Program-made: the position numbers and the translations under genes
NCBI RefSeq assembly: GCF_007746075.1
Contig: NZ_CP036339.1
Coordinates: 2,676,885-2,740,884 of the forward strand
Reading direction: 5' to 3'
Length of the DNA: 64,000 bases
Origin: Lacipirellula limnantheis
GTDB lineage: Bacteria > Planctomycetota > Planctomycetia > Pirellulales > Lacipirellulaceae
The notes under the pieces: generated by a model
What the model saw: only the letters and a program-made list of their open reading frames with translations
The model's database searches: none
Told to the model about the DNA's origin: nothing
Part shown: one piece after another, positions 32,806-40,255 of the stretch
Layout of the letters: every line of letters begins with the position of its first letter
Position numbering within the stretch: the first letter of the stretch is position 1

Positions 32806-35800
32806 CTACTTCGCGTTCTTTAAGAACGCGACAAGATCGGCGAGTTCCTGGACGGTGAGTTGCTTGTCGAGGCCGGCGGGCATCACGGAAATCGTGTTCG
32901 GCTGGACCTGCTCGACGATGTCGCGCGACAGGCGGACTTCTTCGTTCGGCCCGGTGGCGACGACGTAATCGTGGTCGGTTTCATTGCGGATGACGCCGGA
33001 GACGGCACGGCCGTCGCTGGTGACCAGCAGCATTGGTTCGTAACTGCGGACGAAGCTCATGCTGGGGAAAAGGATCGACTCGAGGAGGTCGCGCTCGGTG
33101 CGGATCTCGCCGATCTTCGAGAGTTCGGGGCCGGTGACGCCGCCGCCGTAGCCCATGCGGTGGCAGGCCGAGCAGGAGGCCTTGGCGCTGTTGAAGACGG
33201 CGTGGCCGCGTCTCACGTCTCCGGAGGCCATGGAGGGGAGGAGTTCTTCGATGCGGCTGCGCTGACTGGCGGCGTCGACGTTGACGAGGGCTTCGACGGC
33301 GGCGATCTGGTCGATAACTTCGGCGTCGTATTCCATGAGGGCCTGGCGAAGGAGGTCGATGCGGAGCGAGGGGAGGGCGGGGGACTGCGCGAGGGCGTCG
33401 AGGAGGGCGACGCCCGTGGCCGTTTTGTTGCCTTTGATGAAGGCGCCGACGAGCTTGTTGAGTTCCAGAGGGCCGGCGGCGGGGATGACGGCGACGAGTT
33501 GGGTGAGTTGCTCGGCGGTGAGTGGCGCAACGGCGAGGGCGTCGGCGGCGGCGGTGCGGTCGACGCTGGGCGACTCTTCATTGAGCAACGTCGAGGTTAG
33601 CAGGGAAAACTGCTGATCGCCAAGCGACTGGAGCGCCGGGGCGGCAAGGGCTACGGCCGCGAGGCGGTCCGACGGCGCGGCGTCATCGTTGTCGAAGAGG
33701 TTGACCAGCGCCGCGTGCAACGGCGACCCGTCTTTCTGCTGCGGCGCCTGCCGGCGGGCGGCGGCGAGGGCGGCGGCATGGAGCGACTGGTCGTCGCTTC
33801 CGAGGATGGCGGCGAGGGCCGCAGGCCAGGCGCCGGCCTCGACGGGCGGGGCTTGTTCCATGGCGCGGAGGGCGACGAGGCGCGCGGCGGGCGAGGCACT
33901 GGCGTCTTGCGCCGTGTTGGCGATGAGGGTTTGGATTGGCGCATTGCCGGCGAAGGCGGCGAGCATGGTGACGAGTCGGGCGTTTGGCTGCGGATCGGCG
34001 TCTTTTGCGGGGTCGTCCGAGTCGCTAAGCCGCGAAGCGGCGGCGGGGGGGAGGGTCGCTAGTTTCTCGCTGAACCAGGCGGCGAGTTGGCCGCCCCATT
34101 CGGGGTGGTGGGTGACGACCCAGTTCGCCGCGGCGCTGAGGCGCGAATCTGCCGCGTCAAGGCGGGGCAGAACGTCGCCGGCCGCAAGGTTGCCGCCGGG
34201 CATCTGGTCGAGTGCGATCAGCGTGGCGGCGACCGTGCCCGGCTGTTCGCGGGCAAGGCCGGCGCGGGTGGCGTCGGCGTCGGCGAGTTCGATCAGGGCG
34301 TACGTGATTGAGTGCTGCAGGATGCGCTCTTCGGCTGTGGCGGCGGCCTGCAGTAGATGGGGAATGGCGGCCGGATCGGCTAGGCGTCCGCTCGCTTCAG
34401 CGGCGACGCGGCGAACGGCGGGGTCTGCGTCGGCGAGTAGCGCGAAGACTTGCGGGGCCGCGACGGCGTCGCGGTGGAGGCTGACGCCGTGAAGGGCGGC
34501 TTGGCGGATGTGCGGGTTGACGTGGTTCAGCAAGCTGCGAACGAGCGGTTGCGACGCAGTGCTTTCGAGGCTGATGAGCGCCCAGGCGCGTGCGAGGTCG
34601 GCGGTGAGTTGGTCGCAACCGTCGGCGACGTTGCCGGCGAGGATGTCGCTGGCGTCGCGCATGGCGAGGAAGTCACTCAGTTCCGACGAGTCGCCCAGCT
34701 TGGCGAAAGCGCGGGCGGCGCGGAGACGCACGGCTGGGCGGGCGTCGCCGAGCAAGGCCCACAGTTGCGGGATGGTTTGTTTTGCCCAGTCGATCTTCTG
34801 TCCGCGCGGATCTTCCATGTTTGGCGCATTGTTGCGGCGGACGCGGTAAACGCCGCCGAGGACGTCTGGCTTCCAGAGTTGCGAGGTGGGGCAGCAGAGC
34901 TTGTACCAGCCGCCGGTGTCGACGACCAGCAGGCTGCCGTCGGCGTCCATCAGCACGTCGGTGGGATGGAAATCGACGTCGTCGCCCCAGACGAAGTCGC
35001 TGTCGACGGAGGCGAACGAGCTCCCTTGCGGCTGCAGGATATGCCGCGCGACCTTGCGCATGTTGAACTGGGCGGAGAAGAGGTTGTCGCGATAATCGTC
35101 GCCGAAGACGTTTGATTCATACCTTTCCAGGCCCGCCGGCGCGGCGGAGTTCATCAGCACGATCGCGGGCATCAACTCGCCCGTGCGGGGGTGTCCGTCG
35201 ATGACGCCGTGGTTCTTGCCATAAACGCCGCCGTAGATGGCATGGGCCAGACCATCGCGGCGGCCATCGCTTTCGAGGAATGTCGACGAAAAAATTCGTT
35301 CTCCGCTCAGTGTGAACACCACGTCGACGGGGTTGTCCATGCCGCCGGTCATCACCGGTTCCATGCCGGTCCCGTCGGGACGGCTGCGCCAGATGTGGGC
35401 GGCGCGGCTGCGGAATTCGCGGCCGTTCACCTGGTGAACCTGCTCGGCGAACGCCCCTTTGCACCAATAGATCCAGCCGTCGAGGCCGGGGTAGGGACCG
35501 TGAAGGTCGTTCGCGCAGCCGGTGAGAGTACCTTTGAACCATTCTTCCCGTTGTTCGGCGACGCCGTCGCCATTGGCGTCGGTCAGCTTCCAAATGCTCG
35601 GCGGCGCCGAGACGTAGAGCGAGCCATCGAGGAACATCGTTCCTTCGGGGAACATCATCTTGTCAGCGAAGACGACGCGCTCGTCGTAGCGCCCGTCGCC
35701 GTTGGTATCGGTGAGGCGGACGATGCGGTGAGGCTTCTCTGCCAGCTGTTGCTCGACGGGGTCGTTCGAGCCGGAGGATTCGGCGACGTAGAGGTGCCCG

Positions 35801-36003
35801 GCGTCGTCGAAGGCGGCGGTGATAGGACGCTCGACCAGCGGCGGGCCGGCGACGAGCTCGACGGTGAAGCCCTCGGCGGCGTGGACTTGGGGAGTTTCAG
35901 CTGGCGTTGCCGTTAGCTTGGGATTGATGGCCGGCACGTCGGCGGCGATGGCGATGGCCGCGAAGAGAGCGAACAAGCAGAAGAGTCCGGCGGCAAGTCG
36001 CAT
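32806..36003 (-). CDS. PVC-type membrane-bound dehydrogenase with HEAT repeats and haem-binding domain
   Basis: About 1065 residues from ATG 36003 (an in-frame GTG lies nine bases earlier). Signal peptide about 1-20. The N-terminal ~380 residues form a glucose/sorbosone-dehydrogenase-like beta propeller (AAFDDAGHLYVAES, TDTNGDGRYDERVVFADKM partly quoted, DVLMDADGSLLVVDTGGWYK partly quoted). About residues 400-930 are HEAT/armadillo-type helical repeats rich in Ala. The C-terminal ~130 residues are a cytochrome c domain with CSACH and an axial-ligand region near MPAGLD, ending DLVAFLKNAK. Such proteins are periplasmic or membrane-anchored and thought to oxidise sugars or alcohols and pass electrons to haem. 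A REP-like element lies inside the HEAT region. It is 33 bp upstream of polyprotein 2 in the same direction. Confidence 0.9.
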   Translation of the reverse strand: MRLAAGLFCLFALFAAIAIAADVPAINPKLTATPAETPQVHAAEGFTVELVAGPPLVERPITAAFDDAGHLYVAESSGSNDPVEQQLAEKPHRIVRLTDTNGDGRYDERVVFADKMMFPEGTMFLDGSLYVSAPPSIWKLTDANGDGVAEQREEWFKGTLTGCANDLHGPYPGLDGWIYWCKGAFAEQVHQVNGREFRSRAAHIWRSRPDGTGMEPVMTGGMDNPVDVVFTLSGERIFSSTFLESDGRRDGLAHAIYGGVYGKNHGVIDGHPRTGELMPAIVLMNSAAPAGLERYESNVFGDDYRDNLFSAQFNMRKVARHILQPQGSSFASVDSDFVWGDDVDFHPTDVLMDADGSLLVVDTGGWYKLCCPTSQLWKPDVLGGVYRVRRNNAPNMEDPRGQKIDWAKQTIPQLWALLGDARPAVRLRAARAFAKLGDSSELSDFLAMRDASDILAGNVADGCDQLTADLARAWALISLESTASQPLVRSLLNHVNPHIRQAALHGVSLHRDAVAAPQVFALLADADPAVRRVAAEASGRLADPAAIPHLLQAAATAEERILQHSITYALIELADADATRAGLAREQPGTVAATLIALDQMPGGNLAAGDVLPRLDAADSRLSAAANWVVTHHPEWGGQLAAWFSEKLATLPPAAASRLSDSDDPAKDADPQPNARLVTMLAAFAGNAPIQTLIANTAQDASASPAARLVALRAMEQAPPVEAGAWPAALAAILGSDDQSLHAAALAAARRQAPQQKDGSPLHAALVNLFDNDDAAPSDRLAAVALAAPALQSLGDQQFSLLTSTLLNEESPSVDRTAAADALAVAPLTAEQLTQLVAVIPAAGPLELNKLVGAFIKGNKTATGVALLDALAQSPALPSLRIDLLRQALMEYDAEVIDQIAAVEALVNVDAASQRSRIEELLPSMASGDVRRGHAVFNSAKASCSACHRMGYGGGVTGPELSKIGEIRTERDLLESILFPSMSFVRSYEPMLLVTSDGRAVSGVIRNETDHDYVVATGPNEEVRLSRDIVEQVQPNTISVMPAGLDKQLTVQELADLVAFLKNAK
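34023..34040. repeat. REP-like element, copy 3 (inside the HEAT-repeat region)
   Basis: CGCTAAGCCGCGAAGCGG, matching the first twelve bases of copies 1 and 2 with one A inserted after. Read on the minus strand it encodes ASRLSD, the same frame as in polyprotein 2. Confidence 0.65.
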
Positions 36004-36033
36004 ACGGTCCACGCTGATGAGAGGCTGATGGGC

Positions 36034-36107
36034 GTCACTGGAATCTTGCCAGTGTGAAGTGCCGAGCGAGTTCCCACTTCAGCACTGGTAAGATGCCAGT
36101 GGCACCC
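36034..36107 (+). repeat. 74-nt structured intergenic repeat, copy A
   Basis: Begins GTCACTGGAATCTTGCCAGT and ends GCCAGTGGCACCC. It contains the dyads CACTGG...CCAGTG and GAAGTG...CACTTC, and its two ends are themselves complementary, so it can fold as a cruciform. A second copy is at 37274-37347. It sits between divergent genes. Confidence 0.85.
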
Positions 36108-36288
36108 ATGGAAGCGGCAACTTTCAATCTCGAATACTGCGCAGTATAGCGAGCCGCATGAAGATTCCCAAAAGTGGGCGAGGCAGTTACGCAAAGGAAC
36201 TACGAAGGAACGCAAATGGGCGTTGTTGTGCGAAGTTGCCGATGGAGTCGCGGCTCACGAGCTTCGAAGTTAGCGCACTCCTAGCGGC

Positions 36289-36400
36289 GTCCCGGAGGGA
36301 CGATTGAAAGTTTCAATCGCCCCTCAGGGGCTGCCTTCTTCTCATCGCAGGCAACCCAGCACTGAAGTGCTGGGCTATTGTCGTTGTGTCCCTCCGGGAC
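36289..36400. repeat. Multi-hairpin intergenic element
   Basis: Outer 13-bp arms GTCCCGGAGGGAC (36289-36301) and its exact complement (36388-36400) enclose a 9-bp hairpin CGATTGAAA/TTTCAATCG (36301-36319), a small CCCCTCAGGGG hairpin and a 9-bp hairpin CCCAGCACT/AGTGCTGGG (36355-36374). Together with copy A it occupies most of the 563-bp gap between the dehydrogenase and the HPS-like gene, leaving room for promoters at 36400-36560. Confidence 0.8.
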
Positions 36401-36566
36401 ACTGGCAGATAGGTTTATTTTTTTCGAGGTGTAGCCTCCCCGCGCTAGGATGTCGAGCGATGCGGCGAGTGGCCACCTAGCGGAGCCATGGACTGCATGA
36501 AAGATGACAATAGGTTGACGTACAGCGACAATTGACAGCCGGCGAGGCGGCCCGTACCTTCCGGGG

Positions 36567-37259
36567 ATGAAAGCCACCGTTCAGATTTCACTTGACGTTT
36601 TATCGATCGACGAAGCGCTCGCCACGGCGGAGATGGCGATCCGCGCGGGCGTCGATTGGCTCGAAGCTGGCACGCCGCTGATCATTGCCGAGGGAATGCA
36701 CGGCGTGCGGGCGCTGCGTTCAGCGTTCCCGGATGTGCCGATCGTCGCGGATCTCAAGACGATGGACGGCGGCTACCTTGAGGCCGAAGTGATGGCCAAA
36801 GCGGGGGCGACGCATGTGGTCGTCATGGCGCGGGCGCACGAAGAGACGATCCACATGGTGGTGAAGGCGGGCCGCGACCTGGGGATCAAGGTGATGGGCG
36901 ACAACCTCGGGTGTGAGGATATGGTCGCCGGCGCCAAGCGGCTGGAAGACCTCGGCTGCGACTATGTGATTCACCACATCGGCTACGATGAACGCCGCGG
37001 GATTGCCGCCCGGGGGCTGCGGATGCCTAGTCCGCTCGATCAGCTCAAGGAAGTCGTTGCGGCGTGCAGCGTGCCAGTGCAGGCGGTCGGCGGGCTGACG
37101 CTGGAGCAAGCGGTGCGGACGCCGGAGTACGGGGCGCCGCTGGTAGTCCTGGGGGCGCCGCTGACGATCGACGCCGATGCATTCAAGACGGCCAGCGGCG
37201 ACGTGGAAGCTTCGCTGCGGCTGATCTGTGAGAAGGTGCATGCTTACGGGAATGTGTGA
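36567..37259 (+). CDS. 3-hexulose-6-phosphate synthase / keto-gulonate-phosphate decarboxylase family protein
   Basis: 230 residues, length as in the orotidine-5'-phosphate-decarboxylase suprafamily. The family signature DxKxxD is present as DLKTMDGG (about residues 61-68). A second active-site segment, IHHIGYDERRGI (about 132-143), resembles hexulose-phosphate synthase more than KGPDC. The C-terminal phosphate loop AVGGLTLEQAV is present. Members either condense formaldehyde with ribulose 5-phosphate or decarboxylate 3-keto-L-gulonate 6-phosphate. No 6-phospho-3-hexuloisomerase is nearby, while a kinase, two dehydrogenases and an isomerase-like gene follow, so a sugar-acid or polyol route is as likely as formaldehyde fixation. 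It has a 74-nt repeat on each side. Confidence 0.85.
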   Translation: MKATVQISLDVLSIDEALATAEMAIRAGVDWLEAGTPLIIAEGMHGVRALRSAFPDVPIVADLKTMDGGYLEAEVMAKAGATHVVVMARAHEETIHMVVKAGRDLGIKVMGDNLGCEDMVAGAKRLEDLGCDYVIHHIGYDERRGIAARGLRMPSPLDQLKEVVAACSVPVQAVGGLTLEQAVRTPEYGAPLVVLGAPLTIDADAFKTASGDVEASLRLICEKVHAYGNV

Positions 37260-37273
37260 GGCCAAACTAGGTC

Positions 37274-37347
37274 GCCACTGGCATCCTGCCAGTGAGAAGT
37301 GCCGAGCGAGTTTCCACTTCCGCACTGTCGACACGCCAGTGGCACCC
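37274..37347 (+). repeat. 74-nt structured intergenic repeat, copy B
   Basis: Same length, orientation and fold as copy A at 36034-36107, with about five of six positions identical; the block GAAGTGCCGAGCGAGTT is fully conserved. It starts 15 bp after the HPS-like stop codon and might act in transcript termination or mRNA stability. Confidence 0.85.
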
Positions 37348-37394
37348 TTCCTCGACGAACTATCTGTAGTTAACTCTTCTTCGAGTCAAATGAA

Positions 37395-38426
37395 ATGAGC
37401 CAGCAAGATCTCGGCCTCGTCAACTTTTCGCCGGAACCCCATAGCGTTGAGCTGCGCGAGATTCCGCGGGCGACCATCGGCGATGATCAGGTGCTGATGG
37501 AGGTCCAGGCGATTGGCGTCTGCGGCAGCGATCTCCATATGTGGACCGCGCAGCAGAGCTGGCAGGTCAACTATCCGGTGGTGCTGGGTCACGAGTTCTG
37601 CGGCATCATTCGCGAGGTCGGCCGCGGCGTGACGGGATGGAAGGAAGGGGATCGCGTCGTCAGCGAAACGGCGGCGGTGATCGATCCGACCAGCCCGTTG
37701 ACTCGGCAAGGCTTGTATAACCTCGATCCGAATCGTCGCGGTTACGGGGCGATGATCGATGGCGCCATGCGGAGTTATGTGCCGGTGCCGGCGCGGATTC
37801 TGCACCGGATGCCGGAGGGGATGGCGTTCGAGCAGGCGGCGCTTACCGAGCCGTGTTGCGTGGCGTTCAACGCGGTGGTGAACAATGTGCGGATTCGGCC
37901 GGGCGACCGCGTTGTGGTGCTCGGACCGGGCCCGATTGGGATTCTGGCGGCCGCGATGGCCCGGCTGTGCGGCGCGTCGGTGGCCATCGTTGGTTTGGAG
38001 AACGATCGGGCGCGCTTGGAAGTGTCGCGGGCGTACGGCTGCGAGCCGATCGTCGGCGATCCGGCCGAGTGGGCGCGGGCGGTCGATGGCCTTGGCGCCG
38101 ACGGCGTGGTCGATGCGACCGGCGTGTCGGTGGCGCTGGCGACAGCGCTCGACGTGGTGCGGCCTGGCGGGTGGATCAGCAAGGTTGGTTGGGGGCCGCA
38201 GCCGCTGGGGTTCTCGCTCGACAAGCTCGTGCAGAAGAACGTGACGTTGCAGGGGAGCTTCAGCCACAACTGGCCCATCTGGGAGCGCGTCATTCACTTG
38301 ATCGCTAGCGGGACGCTCGACGTGCGGCCGATTACCGGCGGCGTCTGGAAGCTGGCCGATTGGCATGAAGCGTTTGAGATGATGCACTCGGGACGGATCG
38401 TGAAGGCGGTGTTGACGCCGGTGTAG
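37395..38426 (+). CDS. Medium-chain alcohol/polyol dehydrogenase lacking the structural zinc loop
   Basis: 343 residues. The GroES-like N-domain has the catalytic zinc ligands Cys in GVCGSDLHMW and His-Glu in LGHEFCG. The NAD(P)-binding Rossmann motif is VVVLGPGPIGILA. In family members such as sorbitol or threonine dehydrogenase, the lobe after GDRV normally holds four cysteines that bind structural zinc. Here it reads SETAAVIDPTSPLTRQGLYN and has none. The product probably oxidises a secondary alcohol of a sugar, polyol or aldonate. ATG 37395 follows a 2-codon ATG frame at 37390 and has only a weak ribosome-binding site. It is followed by the 24-bp inverted repeat and the SDR gene. Confidence 0.88.
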   Translation: MSQQDLGLVNFSPEPHSVELREIPRATIGDDQVLMEVQAIGVCGSDLHMWTAQQSWQVNYPVVLGHEFCGIIREVGRGVTGWKEGDRVVSETAAVIDPTSPLTRQGLYNLDPNRRGYGAMIDGAMRSYVPVPARILHRMPEGMAFEQAALTEPCCVAFNAVVNNVRIRPGDRVVVLGPGPIGILAAAMARLCGASVAIVGLENDRARLEVSRAYGCEPIVGDPAEWARAVDGLGADGVVDATGVSVALATALDVVRPGGWISKVGWGPQPLGFSLDKLVQKNVTLQGSFSHNWPIWERVIHLIASGTLDVRPITGGVWKLADWHEAFEMMHSGRIVKAVLTPV

Positions 38427-38440
38427 TGGGCGCGCCGAAC

Positions 38441-38515
38441 GGTGTCGGGAGCCTTTTGCCACTGCAGGTTCTCTTTTCAAACGCGACTCGCCAGTGGCAA
38501 AAGGCTCCCGACACC
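38441..38515. repeat. 24-bp perfect inverted repeat before the SDR start codon
   Basis: Arms GGTGTCGGGAGCCTTTTGCC+ACTG (38441-38464) and its exact complement (38492-38515) flank a 27-base loop. The right arm ends five bases before the ATG of the next gene, leaving no room for a Shine-Dalgarno outside the stem. Confidence 0.95.
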
Positions 38516-38520
38516 CTCCC

Positions 38521-39297
38521 ATGCGACTTCAAAACAAATCCATTCTTGTCACCGGCAGCACCACGGGCATTGGCGAGGCGATTGCACGGCGGGCGATTGC
38601 CGAGGGCGCCCGGGTGATCGTTCACGGGCGTGACGAGGAACGCGGACGGGCGCTCGTCGCGGAGTTTCCGGGGCAGGCGACGCTGGCGATCGCTGATCTG
38701 GCCGATCCTGCCGCGGCGCCGCAGCTAGTCGACGCGGCGCTGAAGGCTTACGGCCAGCTCGATGCGATCGTGAACAACGCCGCTTGGGTCGTGCGGAGCG
38801 AGCTCAAGAACACCGACGCGGCGATGTTCGACAAGGTGATGGCGATCAACGTGCGGGCGCCGATGTTGCTCGTGCAGGCGGCGTATCCCCATCTCAAGCA
38901 GACGCGCGGCTGCGTGCTGAACATCGGTTCGATCAACGCCTACACCGGCGAGGGGAATCTGCTCGCGTACAGCGTCTCGAAAGGGGCGCTGATGACGCTG
39001 TCGCGGAATCTGGCCGATTACCTGTGTTACGACCAGATTCGGGTCAACCACTTCAACGTCGGTTGGGTGCTCACCCCCAACGAGTACGAGACGAAGATCA
39101 AAGACGGCCTGCCGAAGAATTGGCCGGACGAGCTGGAGCCGCAATTCGCGCCGTCGGGGCGGATTATGAAGCCCGAGGAGATTGCCGCGGCGTCGGTCTA
39201 CTGGCTGAGCGACGAGAGCCGCCCGATCAGCGGGAGCGTCGTGGAGTTGGAACAGTACCCGATCATTGGCCGCAACCCCACCAAACGAGGCGATTGA
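38521..39297 (+). CDS. Short-chain dehydrogenase/reductase
   Basis: 258 residues, classical SDR. TGSTTGIG (cofactor glycine motif, residues 11-18), NNAAWV, the catalytic Ser in NIGSINAYTGEG and YSVSKGA with the catalytic Tyr and Lys are all present. Start ATG 38521 is fixed by the motif position. It overlaps the next gene by one base (TGATG), so the two are coupled. Context with a second dehydrogenase, a TIM-barrel isomerase and a PfkB kinase suggests oxidation of a sugar or sugar acid; the substrate is unknown. Confidence 0.9.
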   Translation: MRLQNKSILVTGSTTGIGEAIARRAIAEGARVIVHGRDEERGRALVAEFPGQATLAIADLADPAAAPQLVDAALKAYGQLDAIVNNAAWVVRSELKNTDAAMFDKVMAINVRAPMLLVQAAYPHLKQTRGCVLNIGSINAYTGEGNLLAYSVSKGALMTLSRNLADYLCYDQIRVNHFNVGWVLTPNEYETKIKDGLPKNWPDELEPQFAPSGRIMKPEEIAAASVYWLSDESRPISGSVVELEQYPIIGRNPTKRGD

Positions 39298-40178
39298 TGC
39301 CGAAGCTGGCTGCCTTTCCGAAGGCGTTCATGGACCCGTTGTGCCTCACCGGCGAGATGAAGATCGCCGAGTGGATTGAGCTGGCGGCGACGCTGGGCGT
39401 GCCAGGGCTGGAGTTTTACAGCGGCTTTCTCGAACTGAAAGATCGCGCGGCGTGGGGCGAGTCGCGGCGGATCGCCGAGGGGCAGGGGATGACGATCCCG
39501 ATGCTTTGCTGCTCGCCCGACTTCACGCATCCCGATGCGGCGTTCCGGCAGCGGCAGATCGAGCAGCAGGTTGGCTGGATCGAGATGTGTGCGGAGCTGG
39601 GAGGAAGCTATTGCCGCGTGCTGAGCGGGCAGCGTCGCCCCGAGGTGAGCCGCGATGACGGATTGCGTTACGCGGCCGACAGCATCATGGCCTGCACGCC
39701 CGCGGCGGCGGAGCGCGGAGTGACGTTGATTATTGAGAACCATTATAAGGACAACTACTGGGAGTATCCCGAGTTTGCGCAGAGCATGACCGACTTCTGC
39801 GATCTGGTGGCGATGATCGATTCGCCGCACTTCGGCGTGAACTATGACCCCAGCAACGCGCTCTTGGCTGGGGACGATCCGATCGAACTGTTGCGGCGGG
39901 TGAAGCACCGCGTCGTGACGATGCATGCGAGCGATCGATATCTAGCGGAGGGGACGCTGGAAGACTTGCGCCGCGAAGAGGGCGCCGTCGGCTATGCCAA
40001 GCGGTTGCGGCATGGGGTGATTGGCAAGGGGATGATCAATTACGACGGGGTCTTCAGCGAATTGAGCGGCGTCGGGTTCGACGGGTGGATCAGCATCGAG
40101 GATGGCGTCGACGGGATGCCGCAGCTGCATGAGAGCGTGGCGTTTTTGCAGCGGAAGATTGGGGAGTACTGGCGCTAA
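39297..40178 (+). CDS. TIM-barrel sugar phosphate isomerase/epimerase family protein
   Basis: 293 residues. ATG 39297 overlaps the SDR stop and is preceded by GAGG; any earlier start would lie within the SDR gene. The AP-endonuclease-2-like TIM barrel shows the metal ligands of the family: Glu in GLEFYSG, Glu in LIIENHYKD, Asp and His in MIDSPHFGVNYDPSN, His in TMHASD and the terminal Glu in WISIEDGVDG. Substrates in the family include ketoses, inosose and hydroxypyruvate. The stop codon TAA is supplied by the REP-like element at 40173-40190. The PfkB kinase gene follows after 77 bp. Confidence 0.88.
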   Translation: MPKLAAFPKAFMDPLCLTGEMKIAEWIELAATLGVPGLEFYSGFLELKDRAAWGESRRIAEGQGMTIPMLCCSPDFTHPDAAFRQRQIEQQVGWIEMCAELGGSYCRVLSGQRRPEVSRDDGLRYAADSIMACTPAAAERGVTLIIENHYKDNYWEYPEFAQSMTDFCDLVAMIDSPHFGVNYDPSNALLAGDDPIELLRRVKHRVVTMHASDRYLAEGTLEDLRREEGAVGYAKRLRHGVIGKGMINYDGVFSELSGVGFDGWISIEDGVDGMPQLHESVAFLQRKIGEYWR

Positions 40179-40190
40179 ACCGCAAGCGGC
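40173..40190. repeat. REP-like element, copy 4 (overlaps the isomerase stop codon)
   Basis: CGCTAAACCGCAAGCGGC, differing from copies 1 and 2 at two bases (GCC to ACC, CGAG to CAAG) and with the same inner dyad CCGC/GCGG. Its TAA is the stop codon of the isomerase gene. Confidence 0.7.
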
Positions 40191-40255
40191 AATTCTAGCC
40201 GTCGGGCCACGCCCGCCGGGCAACGGCGGATAGAACTTTTCTCTCATTCAGTGCG

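Noticed and set aside
37386..38522. 378-codon minus-strand frame opposite the alcohol dehydrogenase
   Set aside because: Antisense to a gene with clear family motifs; His/Arg/Pro-rich translation without any domain.
38784..39296. Upstream extension of the isomerase frame into the SDR gene
   Set aside because: The extension overlaps SDR coding sequence and translates to a basic, low-quality peptide. The ATG at 39297 has a ribosome-binding site and the expected N-terminus.
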